From the NCBI RefSeq assembly GCF_001074805.1, contig NZ_JUPI01000065.1, positions 1-43,189 of the forward strand: DNA of 43,189 nt. Direction: 5' to 3'. A program made the translations under genes and the position numbers. This document shows positions 19,476 through 26,015 of the stretch, piece after piece. The notes beneath the pieces are model-generated. The model ran no database searches and was not told the DNA's origin. It saw nothing but the letters and a program-made list of their open reading frames with translations. Positions within the stretch are counted from its first letter, which is position 1, and each line of letters begins with the position of its first letter. The DNA comes from Streptococcus parasanguinis (GTDB lineage: Bacteria; Bacillota; Bacilli; Lactobacillales; Streptococcaceae).

Positions 19476-19562
19476 ATTATACAAAATTCTATTCATACCT
19501 GAAATGTTACTTTTGTTAAAAAATGTTGCCAAATCGTTACAAGTACTAGCTATTAATGTAAC
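19476..19562 (-). promoter_or_regulatory. Promoter and GTAAC/GTTAC array before the tilA-tslA-like genes
   Basis: TATAAT on the minus strand at 19476-19481 with a poor -35 (TTTCAG, 17 bases upstream), 37 bases before the lipoprotein ATG. Motifs GTTAC, GTTGC, GTTAC and GTAAC begin at 19506, 19525, 19536 and 19558. The 11- and 22-base spacings match those upstream of esxA. A weak core promoter with an upstream array suggests activation by a regulator. Confidence 0.45.
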
Positions 19563-19625
19563 ATATTGGTTTTGATACAGAAATGTTTCTATTTATCTAT
19601 ATTAGGGGTATTTACCTAAATGAGT

Positions 19626-20024
19626 CTATTTCCCAGTCTCTTCTGCTTTACTTAACAGATCATCTAATTTTGCTGAAATACCGTAACTACCTGCTTCGAA
19701 CTGTCCTGAATCTTCCATTTGAATAGTCGTATCGATCGTTAACTTTTTATCGCCATTGATAACGAGATAGACATTCATGCCTCCCATTGGGTTGTATTCC
19801 AATTTACCTTTTATCAGGGTATAGGAGTGAATGACTCCTTCTGAAGTGAAAGCTTTTGGATCGATACTGATTAACAAGTGTTTTATCGCTCGCTCCATTT
19901 TCGTGCTTTCTGCAATCTGAATCATTTCTCTTCTCTCAGCAGCTTTATCCGTAAAAAGACTGCAACCTCCTAGAAACAAAGTCAGTAAGAATAGTAGTAC
20001 AAATCGTTGTTTTTTATCAGTCAT
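19626..20024 (-). CDS. Second small lipoprotein, paralogue of the candidate immunity protein
   Basis: A 132-residue predicted lipoprotein with lipobox LGGC (Cys21). It is clearly paralogous to the product of 19044-19439: both share EMIQIAES, the KLxYNPMGGM segment and an EDSG turn, and I judge about 45% identity over the mature part. A 186-base gap holding a promoter separates it from the next gene, so it may be expressed separately. Extra copies of immunity genes are common near antibacterial effectors and may protect against lipase variants of other strains. No clear promoter was seen in the 105 bases upstream, which contain the terminator of the ABC operon. Confidence 0.68.
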   Translation of the reverse strand: MTDKKQRFVLLFLLTLFLGGCSLFTDKAAERREMIQIAESTKMERAIKHLLISIDPKAFTSEGVIHSYTLIKGKLEYNPMGGMNVYLVINGDKKLTIDTTIQMEDSGQFEAGSYGISAKLDDLLSKAEETGK

Positions 20025-20103
20025 ATTTCCCTCTCACTTATATTATTCGTAATGATTTTTAAAAAATGAGCTAATTTTTAAATTTTTTCCAGAATCCAAA
20101 AAA

Positions 20104-20122
20104 CACACCCTACATAGGTGTG
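20104..20122 (-). terminator. Terminator of the amino acid ABC operon
   Basis: CACACC/GGTGTG stem with a seven-base loop, followed on the minus strand by TTTTTTGG, eight bases after the ATPase gene stop. Confidence 0.85.
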
Positions 20123-20129
20123 CCTCTTG

Positions 20130-20894
20130 TTAAATCATGTATTCGACACTATAAGTGGCGTCAGATAAAATCCGTGATAGGAATTGTTTGGTTCGTTCTT
20201 CTTTTGGACTGTTGAAGAATTCATGGGGCTCATTTTCTTCAATGATATGCCCGCCATCCATAAAGATGACATGGTTGGCCACATCACGCGCAAAGCCCAT
20301 CTCATGGGTTACGACAACCATGGTCACTCCTTCTTTGGCTAGCTGTTTCATGACATCTAAGACATCTCCAACCAATTCTGGGTCTAGCGCTGAAGTCGGC
20401 TCGTCCAGCAAGATCACGTCTGGTTTCACTGCGATGGCACGCGCGATTCCGATCCGTTGCTGCTGACCACCTGACAATTGAGAAGGATAGTAATCCTTGT
20501 AAGCGAGGAGACCAACTTTTTCAAGGGCGGATTCCGCCCGTTGGATGGCTTCTTCTTTTGGAATCTTCCGAGCTACAATCAAGCCTTCCAAGATATTTTC
20601 AAGTGCTGTTTTGTTGGCAAATAGATTGTAATGCTGGAAGACAAAGGCTGTCTTTTGGCGGATTTCTAGAATCTCTTTTTTGCTGAGTTTTGAGAGGTCA
20701 TATGCTTTTCCACCTAGGGTTAGGTGGCCTGTATCTGCCTTTTCTAAGTGATTGAGGCAGCGAAGGAAGGTTGTTTTTCCTGATCCAGATGGACCCAAAA
20801 TAACGACGACATCCCCTTGGTTGACCTTGAGATTAACATCTACCAGGACTTGGTGGTCCTTAAATTTTTTCGATACGTGTTCTACTTCTAACAT
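20130..20894 (-). CDS. Polar amino acid ABC transporter, ATP-binding protein
   Basis: The ATPase of a PAAT-family importer, 254 residues. Walker [10 protein letters not shown] (about 34-42), Q-loop [17 protein letters not shown], signature LSGGQQQR, Walker [14 protein letters not shown] and the switch His in [10 protein letters not shown] are all intact. It is last in the operon, 19 bases after the second permease gene. Strong similarity to GlnQ/TcyC-type proteins gives the class (amino acid) but not the substrate; the neighbouring URO-D-like genes suggest a sulfur- or methyl-containing amino acid, which is inference. Confidence 0.92.
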   Translation of the reverse strand: MLEVEHVSKKFKDHQVLVDVNLKVNQGDVVVILGPSGSGKTTFLRCLNHLEKADTGHLTLGGKAYDLSKLSKKEILEIRQKTAFVFQHYNLFANKTALENILEGLIVARKIPKEEAIQRAESALEKVGLLAYKDYYPSQLSGGQQQRIGIARAIAVKPDVILLDEPTSALDPELVGDVLDVMKQLAKEGVTMVVVTHEMGFARDVANHVIFMDGGHIIEENEPHEFFNSPKEERTKQFLSRILSDATYSVEYMI

Positions 20895-20913
20895 CTTCTT
20901 ATTTCTCCTTCTT

Positions 20914-21600
20914 CTATGCGAGTGTCAGGCGTTTTTCCAAGAGGTTGAATCCCCACTGAATCACCCCACAAATGACAATATAAAGAATAAAAATCACGAG
21001 ATAGGATTCAAAATATTGATAACCATAAGAGGCTTCGACCTTGGCGATGGCGGTGATATCCTTGATCGTCATGACAAAGACAAGGGAAGTTCCTTTGACC
21101 AAGTTGATGACCAGGTTACACAAATTTGGAAGGGCTGAACGCAGGGCTTGTGGAAAAACAATGCGGATATAGGCTTGACGATTGGTCAAACCAATGGCTT
21201 GCGCTGCTTCTAGCTGGCCCTTATCTACCGTCAGGATGGCTGAGCGTAGAATTTCAGCCAGACTCCCTGTTGTCATCAAGCTAAAGATGATAAAGGCATA
21301 GTAAATGGGATTGATCTCAAAGACATTAAAGTGACTGCCAATACTCTTAAAAAAGCTATTTAAGAGACTGGGAAAGAGACTATAAAAGAAGAGAATTAAG
21401 AGAATCGGAGGAGTCGCGCGAATAAAGGCTAAGTAAACCACTGAGAAACTGCGAACCCCTTTGACCTTGTATATCTGACCGAGCGCCAAAAAGAGGGCTG
21501 GAAAAAAACTCAAGAGGATCGATACGACCATGATCAGAAGGGTCACTGGAACACCACCCAAGGTGGCTAGAAATGTTTTACTAATAAAATTGAAATCCAT
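20914..21600 (-). CDS. Amino acid ABC transporter permease
   Basis: A 228-residue inner-membrane permease of the HisM/GlnP class with about five membrane helices and the EAA loop [22 protein letters not shown] (about residues 131-152) that docks on the ATPase. It is the second of two permeases in the operon, three bases after the first. The two probably form a heterodimer because each is a single-permease polypeptide. Confidence 0.92.
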   Translation of the reverse strand: MDFNFISKTFLATLGGVPVTLLIMVVSILLSFFPALFLALGQIYKVKGVRSFSVVYLAFIRATPPILLILFFYSLFPSLLNSFFKSIGSHFNVFEINPIYYAFIIFSLMTTGSLAEILRSAILTVDKGQLEAAQAIGLTNRQAYIRIVFPQALRSALPNLCNLVINLVKGTSLVFVMTIKDITAIAKVEASYGYQYFESYLVIFILYIVICGVIQWGFNLLEKRLTLA

Positions 21601-21603
21601 AAG

Positions 21604-22296
21604 CTACCTTTCTGTTACGCTGAGTCGTTTCTCAAGGAGTTGAGCTGAGAGGGAGATGACAAGGGCAATTCCCCAGTAAATCACTGCTACGGCTGTATAG
21701 GTCTCGAGGGAATAATTCCCAAGATTGCGACTGATCAAGTTGTTTCCTGCTCCCATGATATCGATAAAGCCAATGGTATAAGCCAAAGCGGCGTCGCGCA
21801 TGAGGTTCAAGATGGCCGTCGTCATATTTGGAAGAGCCACGCGAAAGGCTTGGGGAAGGACAATCCGCCAAATGGTTTGAGCTGGCGTCAAGCCAATACT
21901 CAAGCCTGCCTCCATCTGACCTTTGGGAATGGCCAAATAGGCTGCCTTAAAGACCTCAGAAATCATAGCCGCAAAGAGAAGAAACATGGCCACAAGAACA
22001 AAGACAAACTTGGACCAGTGATCAATGTCAATACCCAACCACCAGTTCAAAAATTGGGGGAGCCCATAAAAGACCAAGAAGAGCAAGACAATCGGAGGGG
22101 TACAACGCAAAGTAAAGACATAGCCTTTTGCCAGACCTGCTCCTACCTTCTCTTCTGATACTTGTGCCCAAGTCAAAACCAAGCCAAATGCAGAACCAAG
22201 AAGCGTCGTTAACACCATCAAAGCTAAGGTCGCTGGTAGAGCTTGGACCAAGGTTGGAAGAAATGACCAGACCTTGGAAATGTCGTATGAGACCAT
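21604..22296 (-). CDS. Amino acid ABC transporter permease
   Basis: A 230-residue permease of the same class as its neighbour, with about five membrane helices and an EAA loop (EAGLSIGLTPAQTIWRIVLPQA, about residues 133-154). It follows the binding-protein gene by 66 bases that contain a hairpin, and precedes the other permease by three bases. Confidence 0.92.
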   Translation of the reverse strand: MVSYDISKVWSFLPTLVQALPATLALMVLTTLLGSAFGLVLTWAQVSEEKVGAGLAKGYVFTLRCTPPIVLLFLVFYGLPQFLNWWLGIDIDHWSKFVFVLVAMFLLFAAMISEVFKAAYLAIPKGQMEAGLSIGLTPAQTIWRIVLPQAFRVALPNMTTAILNLMRDAALAYTIGFIDIMGAGNNLISRNLGNYSLETYTAVAVIYWGIALVISLSAQLLEKRLSVTER

Positions 22297-22330
22297 GTTT
22301 CTTTTCCTTTCTGTATCCGGATAGAAATAA

Positions 22331-22358
22331 GGAAGCTGGGGCTATGCGCACCCAGTTC
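22331..22358 (-). terminator. Attenuating hairpin between binding-protein and permease genes
   Basis: CTGGG/CCCAG stem extended by GGAA/TTCC pairs. On the minus strand it is followed by TTATTTCT. It probably reduces read-through so that binding protein is made in excess over permeases, a common arrangement in ABC importers. Confidence 0.5.
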
Positions 22359-22362
22359 CATC

Positions 22363-23241
22363 TTATTTCTCTTTATCTACATAACTGAAGACATCTTCAC
22401 CGAAATATTTTTTCGACAATTTCGCAAGCGTTCCATCTTTTTCCAATTCTTTGATGGCCTTGCTGTATTCTTCCGCAAATTTTTCGTTTTTCTTATCCTT
22501 ATGGATCAATGGATAAGTTGGAATTCCTTTGTAGGCAAACCAGCTGAGTTTGTCTGCGTATTGGTGGTAAGAACCATCTTTATCTGTGACAGCTTTTTCA
22601 AAGGAAAGTTTGATGTCAAAGAAGGCATCGTAACGACCTTCAAGTACCCAAGCATAAGCATCTGCGACTTTGAACGATTCGGCAGCTGTTAATTCGATTT
22701 GTTGGTCCTTATGCTTTTCATTGTATTCTTTAATAACATTCCATTGCGCATTTTGTGGTGAAATTGGAACCAATTTTCCTTTTTCTTTCGCAAAGTCATC
22801 AATGTTCTTGTATTTATCCGCATCTTCTTTTCGTACGGTAAATCCGATGATACTTGCTCCGATTGGTTCTTTTGGAATGATAAATTTCTTGGCGCGTTCT
22901 TCGGTATACCAAGCTCCTTTGGTTCCGATATCATACTTACCAGATTCTAGACCGATCAAAAGGTCGTCGTCACTTGTTCCAGTGTACTCAAACTTGTAGT
23001 CTGGTAACTTTTCGTCAATGGCTTTCAAAACAGCTACTTCATAGCCATCTGATTCTCCTTTTTCATCGACAAAATCGTAAGGTACATAGTTTTGCGTGTG
23101 GGCTACTTTCAAGGTTGTCACCTTGTTCGATCCTGTTGAGCCTTTGCTGTCGTTTGCATGGTTCAAGCTCCGTCCAAGAATGGTTGCACCTGCAAGGGCA
23201 AGAACGGCCACCCCACCGATAATCCATGTTTTTTTACTCAT
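22363..23241 (-). CDS. Amino acid ABC transporter substrate-binding protein lacking a lipobox
   Basis: A 292-residue periplasmic-binding-protein type II (SBP_bac_3) protein. An N-terminal hydrophobic segment (IIGGVAVLALAGATILG, about residues 7-23) is followed by a Ser/Gly/Asn linker and the binding domain (from LKVAHTQNYVPYDF). There is no Cys at or after the hydrophobic segment, so it cannot be lipid-anchored as Gram-positive binding proteins usually are; it is either held by the uncleaved helix or released. It lies 28 bases after the URO-D-like gene and heads the transporter part of the operon. The substrate is not identifiable by eye. Confidence 0.88.
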   Translation of the reverse strand: MSKKTWIIGGVAVLALAGATILGRSLNHANDSKGSTGSNKVTTLKVAHTQNYVPYDFVDEKGESDGYEVAVLKAIDEKLPDYKFEYTGTSDDDLLIGLESGKYDIGTKGAWYTEERAKKFIIPKEPIGASIIGFTVRKEDADKYKNIDDFAKEKGKLVPISPQNAQWNVIKEYNEKHKDQQIELTAAESFKVADAYAWVLEGRYDAFFDIKLSFEKAVTDKDGSYHQYADKLSWFAYKGIPTYPLIHKDKKNEKFAEEYSKAIKELEKDGTLAKLSKKYFGEDVFSYVDKEK

Positions 23242-23269
23242 ACTCTGTTCTCCCTGATTCTATTTTTTC

Positions 23270-24271
23270 TTATTCTGCTGCAGCTTCACGAACCCATTCG
23301 ATTCGTTCTTCATCAATGTCACTTGGAATAGTACAATCCGCACCGATGACCAAGCCTGTGGTTCCAGTTTCTGCGATGATGCGTTTGGTTTCTGCTTGGA
23401 TGGCAGCCTTGTCTCCTGTATAGAGAAGACCATTTTTGCCATTTTCAAAGCCACCAAGAACCGTACGTCCACCGAAGATTTCTCGTCCTTCTGCTAGGCT
23501 GATTCCTTCTGGTCCAACTGCCCAGTTAATGACTGGAGCTGGGTAGTCTGTGAAGAGATGGATATCATTGCGAGCTCCTTCGTAGCCACAGATATGAAGT
23601 ATATTTACCCCACCTGCTTCATTGGCTGCTTCTAAGACATGGAGTTCACTCGGTGCAATAATATTTTTATAAACTTCTTGGCTCACGCGCGCATCTTGGA
23701 TACTTTGAACACTGAGGTAGATCCCGTCTGCTCCTGCTTCTTTAATGATGCGTTGGCTCAAACTTGCAATATCTTGACCAATCGTATCCAATACTTTTTT
23801 AAGGGTTGCAGCATCTTGATCGATGAAGTTTGCGATCAAGTCATCTCCACCTGACACTTCTCCGACCAACCATTTAAAGTAAGTTACTGGAGCAAAGATA
23901 TTGTAGATGGCTACAATGTCCTCTTCAAAACCGGCACGGATTTTTTTTACAAGCTCCACCTGCTCTGTGATCCATGGATGATCGGCTCCGAGAGGTTCAA
24001 TTCCTGCTAAGTCAGAAATGTTTTCAAGGCCTTTGTGAATGGCTGGATTTGGATAAGCAAAGTAACCATCGCTCATAAGTTTAACAAAGTCTGGTTGGAC
24101 CTTGTGAAGGAAGTTTTGATGACCATTCAGGTTTTTTTCAATAATTTCCGGATTAGAAAATCCTTTCAACCATTCTTCTTCTGTTGTAAAATGGTGCCAA
24201 AATCCAACTGGCACACGATCAACCGCTTCTCCCTTAAAAGCTTTTAAGACTAATTCTCTTTTTGTAGACAT
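23270..24271 (-). CDS. URO-D/MtaA-superfamily protein, putative zinc-dependent methyltransferase (copy 2)
   Basis: A 333-residue TIM-barrel protein of the uroporphyrinogen decarboxylase-like superfamily, which also holds the methylcobamide:thiol methyltransferases. His226-X-Cys228 (in NILHICGYEG) and Cys313 (in GADCTIP) reproduce the zinc ligands of MtaA/MtbA-type enzymes. True HemE residues were not recognised, and streptococci normally lack haem and cobalamin synthesis, so a role in tetrapyrrole metabolism is unlikely. I infer methyl transfer to or from a thiol or amino acid. It is a full-length paralogue of 24590-25591 (about 60% identity by eye). A promoter lies just upstream (24306-24334), so the downstream ABC genes can be transcribed from here. 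Confidence 0.8.
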   Translation of the reverse strand: MSTKRELVLKAFKGEAVDRVPVGFWHHFTTEEEWLKGFSNPEIIEKNLNGHQNFLHKVQPDFVKLMSDGYFAYPNPAIHKGLENISDLAGIEPLGADHPWITEQVELVKKIRAGFEEDIVAIYNIFAPVTYFKWLVGEVSGGDDLIANFIDQDAATLKKVLDTIGQDIASLSQRIIKEAGADGIYLSVQSIQDARVSQEVYKNIIAPSELHVLEAANEAGGVNILHICGYEGARNDIHLFTDYPAPVINWAVGPEGISLAEGREIFGGRTVLGGFENGKNGLLYTGDKAAIQAETKRIIAETGTTGLVIGADCTIPSDIDEERIEWVREAAAE

Positions 24272-24305
24272 GTTCTTACCTCGTTCTATTCTTTTCTTGT
24301 TTGTT

Positions 24306-24334
24306 ATCTTAACACTTCAATCATTCTTTGACTA
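24306..24334 (-). promoter_or_regulatory. Promoter of the URO-D-like copy 2 gene
   Basis: TAGTCA (24329-24334), 17 bases, TAAGAT (24306-24311) on the minus strand. The -35 is part of the 25-bp repeat at 24328-24352. Leader about 28 bases. Confidence 0.55.
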
Positions 24335-24352
24335 ATATATATTTTTTATCAA
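24328..24352. repeat. 25-bp promoter element, copy A
   Basis: Matches 25682-25706 at 20 of 25 positions: TGACTAATATAT then, seven bases on, TATCAA, in plus-strand reading. It covers the -35 and upstream DNA of the copy 2 gene. The ends TTGA...TCAA are inverted, as expected for a dimeric activator. Confidence 0.55.
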
Positions 24353-24370
24353 GTTCTTCATCTTTTTTTA

Positions 24371-24571
24371 TCACTGTCCGTCTAGGAGTAGAAGTCCAGC
24401 TAGATCAGACGGGCGCATGAGGGAGAGGCTATGAGCTGGAATTTTCTCCAATTTTTCGATGTCTGGATCTTTCCTTGTAATCCCATGACTGCTTGCTAAA
24501 GCGACTTTACTTAGCCCTAGAAGCAAAAACAAAACGGTTACTACGATACACCATACATTGATCTTTTTCAT
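24371..24571 (-). CDS. Small exported peptide, 66 residues, unknown function
   Basis: No family is recognised. It has a signal peptide with basic start (MKKINVW), hydrophobic core (about residues 9-22) and a likely cleavage site after ALA26. The mature part is 40 residues: polar first half (SSHGITRKDPDIEKLEKI) and a hydrophobic end (SDLAGLLLLDGQ). A strong AAAGGAG box precedes ATG 24571. It lies 18 bases after the first URO-D-like gene, so it is almost surely co-transcribed with it. There is no lipobox Cys, wall-sorting signal or double-glycine leader. A secreted signal or a small membrane partner of the importer are both possible. Confidence 0.6.
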   Translation of the reverse strand: MKKINVWCIVVTVLFLLLGLSKVALASSHGITRKDPDIEKLEKIPAHSLSLMRPSDLAGLLLLDGQ

Positions 24572-24589
24572 CTCCCTCTCCTTTCTTTT

Positions 24590-25591
24590 TTACAAGACGG
24601 CTGCTTGACGCACCCAGTCTAAGCGTTCCAATTGGAAATCATCTGGTACGGTACAGTCTGCCCCAAGGATTAAACCGCGACTTCCAGCTTCTGCCACCAA
24701 GCGGCGGGTTTCTTGCTCGATAGCTGCTCGTTCCCCTTGGTAGAGCAAGCCTTTCTTGCCATTGACAAAGCCACCTAGGACAGCACGATCCCCAAAGAGT
24801 TTGCGCCCTGCTGCTAGGCTCAGACCTTCATGATGAGTCGCCCAGTTAATGACTTGAGCTGGATAATCCTTGAAGAGGTCCACTTCATTGCTAGCTCCTT
24901 CAAAACCACAGATATGAAGGATATTGATGCCACCCGCTTCATTGGCTGCTTCTAGGGCAGCAATGTTGCTTGGTTCGATAACCTTACGGTATTCTTCCTG
25001 GGTTACCCGCTCATCTTGAACCTGCTGGGTTGAGAAGTAAATCCCTTCCACTCCTGCTTCTTGAATCAAGCGGCGACTTAAAGTAGAAATGTCTCCTGCA
25101 ATCACATCAAGGACATGAGCTAAAGTTTCTGGATCTTCCTTGAGAAAGGCCGCAATCACTTGGTCTCCACGGGATTGATCCGTCCGGAACCAGCGTTTCA
25201 AATAAGAAATGGGCGAGAAGATATTGTAGAAAGAAGCAATCTCTTCATGGAAATGAGAACGAATTTCCTTGACCACTTCAATCTGTTTTTCAATCCAAGG
25301 ATGATGCTCTCCAATTGGTTGAATATTCTTCAATTCTTGGATCGATGTGATCTCTCTCGAATAAAGAGCACTCGGATAGCGGAAGAAGCCATCACTCATG
25401 ATCTTGACAAAATCAGGGGAACTTTCTTCAACATAGTGTTGGTGTCCTTTGATACTCTTTTCAAGTACAGCTGGATTGTCTAGCCCCAATTCTTTTTCTT
25501 CTTGAGTCACATAATGGAGCCAAAATCCTACAGGGATTCGCTCTACTGCTTCGCCTCGAATGGCACGAAGAACCAATTCTTTTTTACTCAT
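24590..25591 (-). CDS. URO-D/MtaA-superfamily protein, putative zinc-dependent methyltransferase (copy 1)
   Basis: A 333-residue paralogue of 23270-24271, the same length and with the same zinc-type ligands His226-X-Cys228 (NILHICGFEG) and Cys313 (GADCTVP). ATG 25591 is the true start: it aligns with the paralogue, has AGGAGG nine bases upstream, and the longer reading to 25669 would begin before the predicted transcription start. It is the first gene of the putative operon copy 1 - small peptide - copy 2 - ABC importer. Two divergent copies suggest two related substrates or a two-step transfer. Nothing points to uroporphyrinogen as a substrate. Confidence 0.8.
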   Translation of the reverse strand: MSKKELVLRAIRGEAVERIPVGFWLHYVTQEEKELGLDNPAVLEKSIKGHQHYVEESSPDFVKIMSDGFFRYPSALYSREITSIQELKNIQPIGEHHPWIEKQIEVVKEIRSHFHEEIASFYNIFSPISYLKRWFRTDQSRGDQVIAAFLKEDPETLAHVLDVIAGDISTLSRRLIQEAGVEGIYFSTQQVQDERVTQEEYRKVIEPSNIAALEAANEAGGINILHICGFEGASNEVDLFKDYPAQVINWATHHEGLSLAAGRKLFGDRAVLGGFVNGKKGLLYQGERAAIEQETRRLVAEAGSRGLILGADCTVPDDFQLERLDWVRQAAVL

Positions 25592-25659
25592 TCCATGAAA
25601 CCTCCTCAATATCTTCTTCAAAAGGAAAACTGACTGCTGCCCTTCTGAAATTTGTAACC

Positions 25660-25688
25660 ATGATATCACCTCGAAAACTAGCTGACTA
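25660..25688 (-). promoter_or_regulatory. Promoter of the URO-D-like copy 1 gene
   Basis: TAGTCA (25683-25688), 17 bases, TATCAT (25660-25665) on the minus strand, the same layout as the copy 2 promoter. Leader about 62 bases to ATG 25591. Confidence 0.5.
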
Positions 25689-25706
25689 ATATATTTTCCC
25701 TATCAA
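25682..25706. repeat. 25-bp promoter element, copy B
   Basis: Second copy of the element at 24328-24352, in the same position relative to its promoter. Conserved blocks are TGACTAATATAT and TATCAA. Confidence 0.55.
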
Positions 25707-25744
25707 AGCCTTAACATTTCTTTATGGAGGCAGGTATCAAAAAA

Positions 25745-25777
25745 CACGCAAGTCCTTGAAAACAAAGACTTGCGCGT
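25745..25777 (-). terminator. Terminator upstream of the URO-D-like operon
   Basis: Stem ACGCAAGTC (25746-25754) with GACTTGCG (25767-25774) plus flanking pairs; on the minus strand it is followed by GTTTTTTGA. No gene directly upstream accounts for it, since glmS already has a terminator at 25966-25994. Confidence 0.65.
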
Positions 25778-25965
25778 ATTCTTATCTATTCTTTCATTTT
25801 AGAAGAAATGGATCCCTTTGATCTTTTCTTGACCCTGTTATAAAAATCAACTATATCCCTTCCTTTTAGGGGAAGATTGGCTTATTTTGAGGCCAAGGAT
25901 CACATTTTCCCCATCCTCTAACCAATCATGGGCTGTGGATTCGGCTTTGCCCCTTAAAAACAAAT

Positions 25966-25994
25966 ATCCTCGTTAGGAAAAACCTAACGAGGAT
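25966..25994. terminator. Terminator of glmS
   Basis: Perfect 12-bp stem ATCCTCGTTAGG/CCTAACGAGGAT with a five-base loop, 22 bases after the glmS stop. T runs occur on both sides. Confidence 0.85.
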
Positions 25995-26015
25995 GTTTTT
26001 TCTATATAGACAAGT

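Larger units (their letters stand above)
25592..26015. other. 424-base gene-free region between URO-D-like copy 1 and glmS
   Basis: It contains the promoter and repeat copy B (25660-25706), a minus-strand terminator (25745-25777), about 190 bases without a recognised feature (25778-25965) and the glmS terminator (25966-25994). The featureless part lies between two terminators reading the same way. A short minus-strand frame there (containing AESTAHDWLEDGENVILGLK) has no ribosome-binding site and may be a gene remnant. Confidence 0.5.

Noticed and set aside
17085-20024. Canonical LXG toxin cassette
   Set aside because: No N-terminal LXG domain or C-terminal toxin domain is present; the lipase domain is at the N-terminus, which fits the TslA arrangement instead.
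25592-25669. N-terminal extension of URO-D-like copy 1
   Set aside because: The extra 26 residues have no counterpart in the paralogue, lack a ribosome-binding site, and their start lies upstream of the predicted transcription start; ATG 25591 with AGGAGG fits.
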